NCBI GenBank assembly: GCA_013399895.1
Contig: VXBA01000883.1
Location: forward strand, 1,188,189 to 1,252,188
DNA length: 64,000 nucleotides
Reading direction: 5' to 3'
Origin: Serilophus lunatus
Lineage: Eukaryota > Chordata > Aves > Passeriformes > Eurylaimidae
Shown: positions 14,401 to 26,100 of the stretch, piece by piece
Layout: the number at the start of each line of letters is the position of its first letter
Numbering within the stretch: position 1 is the stretch's first letter
The notes under the pieces: model-generated
The model's input: only the letters and a program-made list of their open reading frames with translations
What the model was told of the DNA's origin: nothing
Database searches by the model: none
Program-made: the position numbers and the translations under genes

Positions 14401-17400
14401 TTTGTGAAACATGCTTAGGTGGGAGAAACTACAGATATAACCGAATTGTTAAGGTTATAAATGGCAGACTGTGTTTGGTAAACTGCTTGACTCCCAGCAC
14501 TGGCAGATGGTGCCCTTCAAACCAGACAACCTGGGAGGCAGGAGCCCTCCCTCTCTGCTTGTTGGGGCCACCCCACACCTGACCAAGGTGGGGCTATGGC
14601 TGAGGCAGCCCCCTCCAGCCTTCCAAACTCCCACTAATATGCCTGTGCCAGAGTAGGACTTTGTCTTGATCTGATTTCTTTTTCCAGAACAGGAAATGCA
14701 TTCATGCAGCAATGGGAAGGGGGTTTTCTCTTGTAGACAAGACACAGAGAACACTTACTGCTGCCAGAAGAAAATCATACAGAGAAAGCCTGCAGCAGCA
14801 GCTGATACAGCTGCCAGCATCCTCCTTCTGAGCCTGGACGAAAGTCCCTCTCCTCAGGACTGAGGAGCTGCCTCCTCCTGTAAAGATATTTCTGCCAGCA
14901 CAGGACGCTGATTTCAAAGGTGGAGGAACTAGAAGCAGCAATTCCATGAATGCCAGGCATATTTGTTATCTGTAAGGGTAGGGAAGGGTGTCTGAAGGTG
15001 GGGCAGCAAAATGCAAACCTTGAGCCAATTCCCAGACATGGACATGGTTCTATTGAGCAAACAAATATTTACCTCCAGAAACAGCAACAGGGAAGCAAAC
15101 ATCTGTGAGTAGGGGCTACTCAGGAGGAACTTCCGACTGTTGTGAGCACATAACAGGCATTCTTGTCCTGCAAATGGTTGTGTTAAGCCTTTGGAAGGGT
15201 TTATGTGGCTAATGTATGAAATACAAACCTGTATATACCCGTTGTTCCTGGTCAAAGCGTTGCAAGCCTGTGTATGTAGAACCAAGATTTACCAGTCTCA
15301 GATCACAGATATGTTTCAAACATGCACTAAAAGTATTTTCCTTTACTTCTTGACTGAAAATACAAACACCTCCTGCCTATATTTACCTGATGATATCAGG
15401 TCATGGCCCGCCCCATCCAGAGGCTGTTTTCTGCCATCTCCGTACCTCAGGTTCTCGGTCATTATTCCTCTGTACCTTTCTTCCAGGCACGTGGTGAGAA
15501 ACAATCACACCCAAGTTTACTCCTTGCTGTAAGATTAGTCACTGCTGCCCTCGGCACAGATTCTTCCCTGCATCATAGTGTTTAATACAAAGGAAAGATT
15601 AATTAAATTTTGAGGAACTGTGGATCACGTATCTCACTAGGGACTTGTTTGCTTCCTTTTATTTAAGTTTTCATTAGTTCACATTAAGTTACATTACACT
15701 TTCCCCTTCTTGCACTCAGCATATCAACTGAGATGCTTTGAAGATTGTAAACAATGCAAGGTAATTAGCCCAAGAAATATTTGTTCCCTCCAGGAATGAC
15801 TTTTTCGTTATGTACCTCCTGCCAAAGGAAACCAGAAGACCTTTGAGCTCTGAGGAGGAGGGCCAGGCTGTGAAATTCTACTTGGAGGCACATATTCAGT
15901 ATACAAAATCAGTACAACATATATCCCTCTCAGTGAGAAATCCCACCTCTCCCATTGTGGGAAGTGGTGAAAATTACACATACCACGACTTGCGTGTTTT
16001 AGAAACCACAAACACTGTAGACATTTTTCATGCAGCTGGATGCAGTCACTAGCATTTCGGCTCTGTGTAAAACCACAGTGTCTTTCAGGCTGAGAAAAAC
16101 TCAGCCTGTGCCTCTCCCATGGCCACCTGATGGTGACACCCACCACCGTGGCCAAGGGCTTCCCTTGACCCACTGCTTGGGCTGCTACAGCACGCACACA
16201 TATACTGTGAGCAGTGACCTCAGCAACTCTAACTGACTGAAATAGCTGAGAAAATGTTAATGTAAAGAAATATCTTCTTTTTTAGCCTGAGTACGGCCCA
16301 TCTGGTTCACGCCAGAGTGCTTCTGTACATGGGCAGGTCAAACAGAAAATCTCCTCAGTCAAAACACGACAGAAATACAACTGTTCAGTCATGAGTGTGA
16401 TAGACCCGCTGTGCCGTTCTAACGAACTTGATTGAATGTCTCAGAGTCCTTCAGGCTTTCACCACAACCTGAGGTCTTGATGGCAGATGCGTTTTCCATC
16501 CGACAGCCCAGATGACAGGCCACAGCCCAGACACGGCCTTCTGCGCAGACAGCTCTGCACCTTGCAAGTGCAGGGCAAAGCAGGGCAGGGAAAGCCTGGA
16601 TCCTGGATAAAAGAAATAAATACATTTATTTAATTTTTCTTTTCTTTATGAAGCCCTTCACCTTCATGCCCAGTTCTCTGATGGCCTGCACAAGTGTTCG
16701 TGCCAGAAGAGTAGGAGCTGAAATTCCCTGGATCAGAGAGAAGCCTCTTACTATGCTGCTGCTCTCCATCAGGGCCACCCAAATCCCAGGCTCTCACCAC
16801 ACATCATCTGCTCTAGTTTCTTCACTTTCTCTGAATACTGTCTTCCCAGTTTCACCCATATGTTCTGTTTTGGACATCACAACCTACTAAAGGAATGTAC
16901 GACCCCTTCCCTCTTAGGATTCTTCATCCACCTCTTTCCCTGCTGTCAAGCCAACTTCACCATTATTTCTTGCCATGGCCAACTGGTCAAGTCCACAGAC
17001 GCATCTTGAGGCCCAGCATCATCAGAAAAGTTTCAGAACGGGCCTGGCCACAGAGCAAGTGTTGGAAAGAAGGATCATAATGAGTGATTTGGTTGGGAAG
17101 GAATTTCTAGCAACTTGCATTTTGGTGGATGGGTTTATGTTATCTAACATAACTGAGCAGATGGTTTTCAACATGAGAAATACATCAAATCTACCTGGTG
17201 ATATGTAGGCAGCACAGAAGAGTGAGAGCAAGAAACATTATTTAGAAAAGTGAAAAAAAAAAGGAGTCTGTAGTACCAGAGAACAACAGAGGGATAAGTT
17301 TCCAGGATGGGGTGTTAAAGCAGAGGTGCTATGAAAAATTATTAAAAGCTGGGAGAAAAGACAGGTTGCACAAAAACTGATTCTATCAGGTTCCATTTCA

Positions 17401-20400
17401 TTTTAGTCACTCAAGGTACTGAATCAGAGTTATTATAACAGCCACTCACTGGCCTCAATAGTTTTCCCTGCCTGAATGTTTATTATCAGATTTTTTCGGA
17501 CTAAAGCAAGAATAGTGAGCAGCTCATGTTAAAGTACAAGGGTATGAGCAACATTTTTCATAGGCTATAAAAACTGTATTTGCCAAGCTTCAAGTTGTTA
17601 CATTGCAAGGGAAGGAAATTAGGGAGTGGAAATCCATTTGCAGCTGTGCTTTATTCCAAAAGAAATGATATGGGAAAATATAAGGATTTTAAAACATCTA
17701 CGACATGGTACACTCAACAGAAAAGCGATTTTCAAAGTTTTCAGCCTGACACAGAAGTCAATGGAGACAACAGCACCCTCAGTACCTGCCTGTGCAATAC
17801 ACACTCTTCAGCTTTTTATTACACTGCATACACCAGCTGAACATAAAATCTGAGAAGGCCTTTCATACCCACCACTGACTACCTACCCTGAAAGTATTTG
17901 TTCCCCGTGCAACCTGCCCTATTTTTTATTTTTTTTTAACAGGATCTGAATTTAGAGTTAGAAGGAAGAATGTAGTTCATTGTTCACAGCTCAACTGATG
18001 TATTTCTGCACCGGCACCTGCGTAGACAGTTTCTCTCATAGGTATGAAAGGACATAACATCAAGGATGATGAATAGAAACCGATTCTTCTGACGCTCAAC
18101 TGCAACTAGGACAACCTGATGCCACCAAGACAACCACAGGTGAGAGTTGTGTCCCTTTCCATAAGACTGAAATTCAGTGTCATGTCCTCTGTGGATAAAC
18201 CCCAAAGGGGTCATGCCACCGCCTCTTGCCAGTGTTCACCAGCTCTTCATTTCATTAGTTGTTGTTGTTGGAGATTTAACATAAAAGAAAATGTATTTGA
18301 AAATGGGTACAAACATATGGGGCCATAACATACCTGAAGACAACGTTGTCAGAGTCCACTACACTCGTATTACTCTTAAAAACTTGGATGCTGTCTCTGT
18401 CTGCCAGGATACATCAGAGTGCATATATCCAGCAGGATGAGGTAAGGCATAATAGGAGAAAAGGTACTGGGAAAAATGAGGAAAAAATCCCAAACTGAAA
18501 CAAAATACAAATCAAAAACAACAAAAAAAACCCCCTAAATAAAATCCCCAAACCTGAAATTAAAAATAAGATTGATTTATTCTAAAACTTGTTTCTTGAA
18601 AAATCCCACACAATTTTGTTAAGAGTTAATCATCTTTCTGACAAAGAAATTTTATGTTTTTCTTCCCCTCTATACCTCTGAGGATATCAGGGTACCTTTC
18701 ACAAAACTAGAAAGGTTGAAAAGAGCTTCTAAAATTAGTTAGGCTGCATTAAGCCAGCTTCATTAATGTAATAAAACTTCAAAGTAGAGAATTTATTCCA
18801 TCTGTAGCAATTAAAATGTAAATAAATACCAAAATTATAGTACATCATCCGAGTATTTGGGGGCATTATATCACTTCTGGGATGTGTAACACTTACACCA
18901 AGGCACAAAGGAATGGAGAGCTGGCTCACTCACACTCAGGAGATTCATATAAATCAGATGGCAGCACTGGCAACACTACTGGATTCAATGGGGCATAGCA
19001 GGATAGCACTGCACCTCCCAGAATTCAGACTCTAAGTGAAAATTGCTCTTCTGCATGTTCTACAGCATTGCTTATTCAAAATATAACATTCTAATTCAGC
19101 AATTGGAAGCATTTATTAGTGTAAGGAGAGGGTTCTTCTGTGAGCAGTATGGGCTGAAGGCTGACTATTTTCTTTATTGAATGAAGAAATTTGAGTGAGA
19201 AAGTGCCAGGTCAGATGCCATTAGTAGCAGCCACTCAGTCTGTTCTATCCCATCTCCAACATCATCAGCCTCTGGCTCTTTCTGCTGGTGATATTTCTGC
19301 ACCAGGAAAACAGACTCAATAGCAAATACAGTTTCTTACTGAAAGTAAGTATTCCTGAATCAGAGTTTCTGCTAGGGATTTCTTTTTCCTTTGGAACAGG
19401 TATTCAATACGTTATTTTCTGACAGTGGATAGGTGCCTCTGCCAATCTAATGGGTCACCCAGTGACACTGTTCCCCCTGCTCCTCCCTCTCACCTCACAG
19501 TTTCACAAAGAGCTCCATGAAAAGATGTGGTGAGTTTTTTGACACAGGTTGTGCAGGGAAAGCAATTAAAAGACATCATAATATTAAAATAGGACTGTTG
19601 CCTTCTTATAGCCACAAAGAGATCTTTAGTTTGATTGGTGGACCATTAAAATGCAGGCCCTTAATGAAGATGTAACTCCGGCACACAGATCGTTTATGGA
19701 ATATGAATCAACTCTTCTGATTAAATCTCCAAAACCATTATTACAGGACTTTTCTTATTATAACCTATCTCATTAAAAAAATATTTGGATCCTTCTTGAT
19801 ATAGTTAGCTCAAACTCTCTCATTAAGTCCTTTTTTATGGTCATTTTTCTCATGATGAAGTTCTTGAGGAGAAACAAAGCTGATTCCTCCAGGGGGCTTT
19901 TTCTTTGTGCCCCTTGTAAGGAGGACAGAATGATAACGTTCAGGACAGCTGCTCTGTCCTGCACACAACAAACAGCCAGCAAAAACAGTGAAAAATGAAG
20001 CCAAAGAAAGGAAACACTTTCATATTCACAGGTCCCTGAGGGCACTTCAGTGAGTTCACAGGAGTCATATAAACAGGAAATGTCACAAGTGTGGTATATT
20101 GAAAATATCATGTGGAAAAGTCTTTAAAAAATACATAAGGTTAAAACAAGCTCAGGCTAAAGTGTCCAACAATGGTCACAAAAATTAGCATTTTCCATGT
20201 GTTGTTCACACTGCAAATACATCTCCTTTGTACGAAGAGCAACACGGTGTCAGTTCTGTCAAGGATTAGCAGTTTGCCTTGCAGGTGATTGTGGAATGAG
20301 ATAATTTTGGAGGCTTACCTTCATTGTTATCTTTTCATCCTAAATGCTGGTGGCTCCAGAGACCTTCTTCACTTCACTAGGCCACCCTGTGCTTTTGGCT

Positions 20401-21366
20401 TCTGCTGAAAAATGGTCAGATGCAGTGAAGTTATGCCAACAGCCTTAAAGGTAGGAGAAAAATTAGTAATTTAGTATTTTTAACTGTTTTATTGCTGCAA
20501 AGCCAATTGCTCCGACAGGACTTTAGTGTCTTCTCCATGAGCAAACGGCAAGACACTAACCAGAAAAGGCCTTACTTACAAACTAAAGAGGAGTTGGAGG
20601 GAAAACAAAGAGGTCAAGTGATTCACAAGATCCCATGACATGGGAACTCCAGGCCAGCATTAGATTCTCAGCTCAGTGATCTGTTTTGATCCCAATCAGG
20701 AATGAAGCAGGACTTTCATAAAACAAGACTTTATATCTTCACCCAGGACATACTAAGCACACACACACTGCCTGTCTCCCCCTGGCACACGTTGCTCTCA
20801 GGGCCAATCACTGAGTCATCTATCTCTCTAAAATTGAGTCATATTACTGCTGCTAAAATCAGCAAATAAAGGTCTCCACTGTGAGCATTGCAGTCACATT
20901 AGAGAGGAGGTGAAAAGCTGTTGCTTTAAAATATGCACACACATGCACAAGTGTGCACAGGCAAACACACGGCCACTGAAAGAATGGCAGCCCTGGGTTA
21001 GTCTCAGCAACAGTCACATTTCCAGTCTGCTCAAGCCCTGCAGTGCCTGGTGAAGACTAAGAATTCAGGACCAAGTTTTCCCTGGGTTATGCCAGTATAA
21101 TGAAGCCAGTGGGAACACTTTGCAATTAGGAGGATGGTAATTGGTGTTTGTGCACATCAGCACAGCCGTTCGTGCACAGGCGGCTGAGCCACAGTTACTC
21201 TGCTTGCACATGGGAGGGATAGACTGCAGCTCACTCTGAGGTAATTTGTATTTAATTCATCATGGCCTGCCTACATGTAAATAACTATATCTCAACTTTC
21301 TGTCTAAAATCATGGGATTTTGCTGTTACAGCTTTAAGGCAAATATGGTACAGCTTTACAACCACT
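8458..21366. other. Intergenic sequence downstream of GRIN2A, no gene recognised
   Basis: No coding exon, RNA gene or complete mobile element is recognisable. A GC-richer patch at about 14470-14960 yields open frames of up to about 100 codons on both strands, as expected from composition alone. An A-rich low-complexity tract covers about 18470-18570. Two TGAGTCAT motifs, 23 bases apart start to start, lie at 20812-20842. Confidence 0.6.
18470..18570. repeat. A-rich low-complexity tract
   Basis: About 100 bases dominated by A with scattered CCC and C residues. It could be a degraded retroposon tail, but no element body is recognisable on either side. Confidence 0.6.
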
Positions 21367-21428
21367 GAATTATAGAATTGTTAAGGTTGGAAAAGACCTC
21401 TGAGATCATCGAGTCCAACTGTCAAACC
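21367..21428 (-). mobile_element. Truncated CR1 (LINE) 3'-end fragment, inserted in minus orientation
   Basis: The plus strand reads GTTAAGGTTGGAAAAGACC and continues with TGAGATCATCGAGTCCAACT. This is the reverse complement of the conserved 3' end of avian CR1 non-LTR retrotransposons. The preceding AATTATAGAATT matches the decayed short terminal repeat typical of CR1. Similarity stops soon after GTCAAACC, so only about 60 bases of the 3' end remain, a severe 5' truncation. It carries no coding capacity. It is the best single clue that the host is a bird. Confidence 0.85.
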
Positions 21429-24400
21429 AATCAGAAGCTGTAGCCCACAGACAGGAAGAGGGTACAAGCTTCATGATGCAGATAACTTCATACCCCACTT
21501 TCCCTCCCAGCCTCAGGAAAAAGAAATGTTTCCACAGAAGTATGCAGAACCAGCTGGGGAACACACTGATGTGAGCAATGAGCTGGCAACTCCATTTCAT
21601 ATACATTTAAATCTACCCACCCACTGTGCTAAGAAATATGTAAAATACTACTATAAAATAAGACTACTTTCACCATTGCCTCAATTTCTCCCTAAAAGAT
21701 CAGGTCTGTTACCTGCATCCAGCTCCACAAAGAAATACATTTGTGATTTATTTAGACTGCAGTGTGAAAGAATTGAAGACGTGTGCCATTTTCTCAAGGC
21801 ATCAATATTTAATACCTTTCTTGATAACCTAAACTGTGATCTTCCCATTTTCTGACTTCAAAGCATTTAGTAGCCTAACCCAGTACATCACATTACATAA
21901 TCAAACTTTTTTTTAATGCTAAACATTATCTCAGAAAGCCCTCAGCATATGAGATGCAACACCACAACACGTAGACATTCAGGACAGATCTGTCATGCAT
22001 CCCTTAAAACACACAACTCCTAGCCCTGGCCCTGGTCTGCAGATGACCTGCCATTTCTTTGCTATCCCAAGCTCAGCTCATCTCAAATGGCTTATCAAAT
22101 TCAAATCTTTAGGGAAAAAAGCGTTAATGTTTAGAAATGCCAGAAAAATAAATAGATGCAAGGAGAAGTAATTTAAGCTATCTAAATGTTTTGAGTGCAG
22201 AACCAACACCTGAAAAAGAAGGTTATAGATGCCATTATGTTCTAAATACTGAAATCATCTTCTCATTGCAGAGTGGCAATGGAGGAATAAGCAAAATGTT
22301 AGTTTTTATAGAGGTAGGAATAGAAAAGAACATGGAGATTACAGTGCTTCTGACTGACACACAGAAATGTGCTGACCAGGCAGGTCTGGTTCAAGGTGCA
22401 GCTCACACTTTCATGATGTTCTAACGACGACAGAAATAGAGGAAACTTCTAGGACTAGATAGATGGAATAACAAGGAAGGTGATAATATCAGAGCTGTTT
22501 AGCTCAGAGAAGTATAAATATAGTAAAGGTCACTTTGGCTGCTCCCATTTGCTGAGATAATAGTGCATCCATGGAAAGGAACAGCAGTGGATTTCAAGGT
22601 GAGGAAAATCATTCCAGCATTTCTATTAGGATAAAAAAATAGGGGGACTGGCAGTTTGATGTTTTATTAAAAATAAATTATTTTCTTGGTTGGTTAAGAC
22701 TACTGCCAGATGTTTTTGTTGGTAAGAAGCATATTCAAAAAGAGATGCACCACTTTTTGCAGGGTACATAGAGTTGTCTAGTCCTGTTTGAAAGTTTCTC
22801 CCCTAGCAAAATCCCTCAGCATCATCTACACCCCTATTTTTAAACATAAGCTCTTCACACTCATTTATGAGTATAAATAAAAAGGGTAGCAGGAATTAAC
22901 ATGCACTGCAGCTTTCAAAGCCCATATTAAGAAACACTCACTGTGGCCAAATCAATGCAACAGCAGTTTTGTTCTTAGAGGAAAATCAGAGTTATTCTGG
23001 TCATACTCATTCCTACTACTTTCACCCTTTTAAAACTGCAAAAAGGAACTGAGACAGTTCAGCTACTCAGAGGCAATTCAGAATTATACAATTTGCCACA
23101 TTTCACTTGCTGGGAAAGAGGGCAAAATCACCATCATGATATTGTGATACCACTGTAGAAGCTTTTTGTTCATTTGGCAAACCTTTCAACTGATACAACT
23201 ATACCATCTCAGAGTCCAGAAGTAAAACCATCTCTCTTTTCCCTTGAGCATGGAGAAAGGCCTGCTATGGTTTCTACTTAATTTACTTTTCCCTATGCAG
23301 GATGGAAGGAGACAGCTGCTCATAACCAACCTTCTGAATTGCCAAACAGCTTCAGTCCCCAAAGCAATTAGTGGAACAACATAATCCTATAACAAGAGGG
23401 TCTGAGAATTCCAAACCTGGTTAATATTGTATTTTCTCCCTCTGGAGTTCAGTGTTCAGTTTTTCTGCTTTTTGTATCTTTCATAGTTCTTCAAAGACAG
23501 TGTAAATGTTATGCAGCCTTTGAATATGAAGGTGTTCAAGGATCCCACTAGATAGGTCATGTCTAACTAACAAAGGTCCACTCTCAAATGACCTTGTCTT
23601 GTCCTTTTGCAGTACAAAGTGTTTTAAAGGATTATTGCAGTTAAATTAGACCTGGAGGTGCATGGAGCCCCCTGAATATTGCTTTTGACCTTACAGTAAC
23701 CTTGTGTACACAATGTTAATCATTATTATCTTCTATATTGCCATCTCCTGCTGCCTACTGCATAGCTAAAAAACTTCAGATTAAATCATTACTGCCATAG
23801 TAAAGGAATGATCATCGCTTTCATTATAAACACACGTTATTTTTAACAAGCAAGATTTGGGCACGTTGATTTGAACAGAATGCAGTGAACATCTGTAATG
23901 ATCATTCTGTGTAAGGTAACTCATGGCAAATGCTAAATAATCAATAAACGACCCCCTCCAGAAAGCTTGTTTTTGGAAATTCTAGAGAGAGAATCTGGAA
24001 ATCAATGCAGAGACCCTTTAGCTTGTGAAACTTGCCTGTCTCAGTAGAAATAAAGACCACGTTACAAGCTGTGCTGTACATGGGGAGATGCCTGATGAAG
24101 CAGACTGCCAAGCGGAAGAGCCACAGCACAAAAGAGGATCACACAATAGATCAATAATGTAAGCCATGGTTTGGTTTTTGTACTGAAACAAATCTGCAAG
24201 GGGAAGCTAATGCTGTTGGTAAACTGTTGGAAGAAGCAGAGAAACAAGCAGCTAGTATGATCAGTGGGAAAACTCACCACAAATAGGGTGGAGGGTGTTT
24301 CTGTATATAGAGATGAACAGACTTCAGCAGTTGGCCTTAAAACAGGTGTTTTTGTGTCCAAATTACAGGAAGAAACTCATGTTCATACCGAGTGAATTGC

Positions 24401-25997
24401 TCACTTTGCAAGGAATGCTGCTGGCAGTGCCTTGCACAATATGTCAGACATTAAAAGCTTCCATTTCCCAGTCACCACTTAAATTTTATTTTTTTTTAGC
24501 AGGCAAAGTCTTAGAGGACTGGTAGTTGCCATAGACACATCAGCAAAGACTCAAAAGAACGATCTGGGAGAATATGACTATCTCTGAACCACATCCCAAA
24601 GGGAATCAAAGCTGAGGCTGAGATGACTCATAGACGCACAGAGAAAAATCAGCTAAGCTGGCAGGTAGAGCTGGGAGGAGCAGCCTCGATGCAAACAGCA
24701 GCCTGGATGCAAACACCATTATCACATAAAAGCAGAGAGTCACGTTCAGATAAAGATTCAATAACTTGGGCACACCTCATTTTGTTTCATGACATAGAGA
24801 TGTTTAGATACAAAGAGAGTGGGGTCCCTTTAAAAGAGCTTTCTAGCAGAGAGCAGTAAGCCCAGCAGGTTTTTTCTCATTAAAAACCTCATTAAGGACA
24901 GAAGTCTGATTTTATCTCTCTCATATTATCTATGCAGTCATGTTTATCTTGGGAACAAATAGATGGGACTGTTCTGCTGAAAGACATCTGTAAGCAACCT
25001 TTCACCTCATCATTATTTTTTCTTTCAACACAAAGCTCCTATATCAAAATGATGCTTTGGATTTATATAATGATTTCCATCCCACTGCCTCAAAGAACAT
25101 TATTCTAATTGCCAAGCATTTGTTTATGCCCATTTTGTGGAATCAAAGATTTTAATCAGCTGATGAGACATCCTGGAAAATGGAGTCCTACAGAACCACT
25201 TCAGAGCACAGCACGAACCTCACTCCTTTAGCTCCCGCCCTTCATGGTCAAACCTTAGCAAGGACTTTAATTGCACCACTAAAATCTTTATTTTGATTAA
25301 AGTCTTGATTAACCGGAACATCAAAAGAGCTTGTGGATAGAAAAGGCCGTGAAGATGTGAGACACCACTGCCATATTCTCACCCCTGGTTTGCTGTCCCC
25401 ATCCTCACCTGACTGACCTCTGAAAGCTCTGCCACGCCAGGAGCACTCCACACCTCCAGCTCTCCAGCTCTTCCCAGAGGTGGCATCGGTCTTGGCAGGA
25501 CAGCTCCTCCTCAGCCTGGATGCTGCCTCGACAATGGCCCAAAGAGCTCCTGCATTCCTGCAGCCAAGACCATCTCCTCATGCAGGCCCACCGAGCTTCA
25601 TGTATCCGATGTGTTTCAGGACATGGGAGAGTGGTGCCACAGGTGAGGTGGCCATCCTCAGCTGCACTCCTACTGCTCCCTCTGCTGAGGAAGCAACTTG
25701 CAAAGCATCATTCTGACATTGAATTAATTTTCCATAAGTTGTCTCCATTTTTTGAATTAAATTAAACTGGGATCACCAAGCGCATACTGCCAGTTATAGC
25801 TTCAGGCGTCTTCACCTTTAGATAATTTCTAACAGCAAAGGATGGCTCAAAACATGTGGCTGTTTAATACTTTTCAAATCAAATCAATGACTAATGAAAA
25901 AACAAATGTAAACCTTCTTCACAGGTGACACTTCATCTTGTCCCATTTAACAAGGCAGACAGACAAGAATGATACCATTGTTCCTTTTCATATCAAT
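21429..25997. other. Intergenic sequence between the CR1 remnant and the GRIN2A 3' end
   Basis: No gene is recognised. It contains an 18-base imperfect tandem duplication at 24680-24715 and a GC-richer patch at about 25200-25720, just beyond the predicted GRIN2A cleavage site. Open frames in that patch (up to about 80 codons) match no family I know. Confidence 0.6.
24680..24715. repeat. 18-base tandem duplication, two copies
   Basis: GCAGCCTCGATGCAAACA is followed immediately by a copy differing at one base (G for C at the eighth position). It looks like a recent small local duplication. No function is implied. Confidence 0.85.
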
Positions 25998-26011
25998 TGG
26001 CAGAAATTATC

Positions 26012-26017
26012 TTTATT
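26012..26017 (-). promoter_or_regulatory. Candidate distal poly(A) signal of GRIN2A (AATAAA)
   Basis: The plus strand reads TTTATT, so the transcript reads AATAAA. A CCA cleavage context follows about 14 bases later near 25998, and a GU/U-rich tract, TTCTTGTCTGTCTG, lies about 25 to 45 bases beyond it (around 25955-25971). Hexamer, cleavage site and downstream element are in the usual order and spacing. Sequence further downstream becomes more GC-rich, consistent with leaving the transcript. Confidence 0.55.
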
Positions 26018-26037
26018 AGAAAAATGAATTTTTCTTA

Positions 26038-26045
26038 TATTTACA
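26038..26045 (-). promoter_or_regulatory. Pumilio response element motif UGUAAAUA in 3' UTR
   Basis: The plus strand reads TATTTACA, giving UGUAAAUA in the RNA, an exact match to the Pumilio consensus UGUANAUA. It lies about 20 bases upstream of the candidate distal AATAAA. Function is inferred from the consensus and position only. Confidence 0.4.
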
Positions 26046-26092
26046 ATTTTTACATCATGTTATACTTGGCACATGTGTTCTCCTCAAATAGT

Positions 26093-26100
26093 TATATACA
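26093..26100 (-). promoter_or_regulatory. Pumilio response element motif UGUAUAUA in 3' UTR
   Basis: The plus strand reads TATATACA, giving UGUAUAUA in the RNA, a second exact consensus match 48 bases upstream of the one at 26038-26045. Paired sites near the poly(A) signal are a common arrangement for Pumilio targets, but short AT-rich motifs also arise by chance here. Confidence 0.35.
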
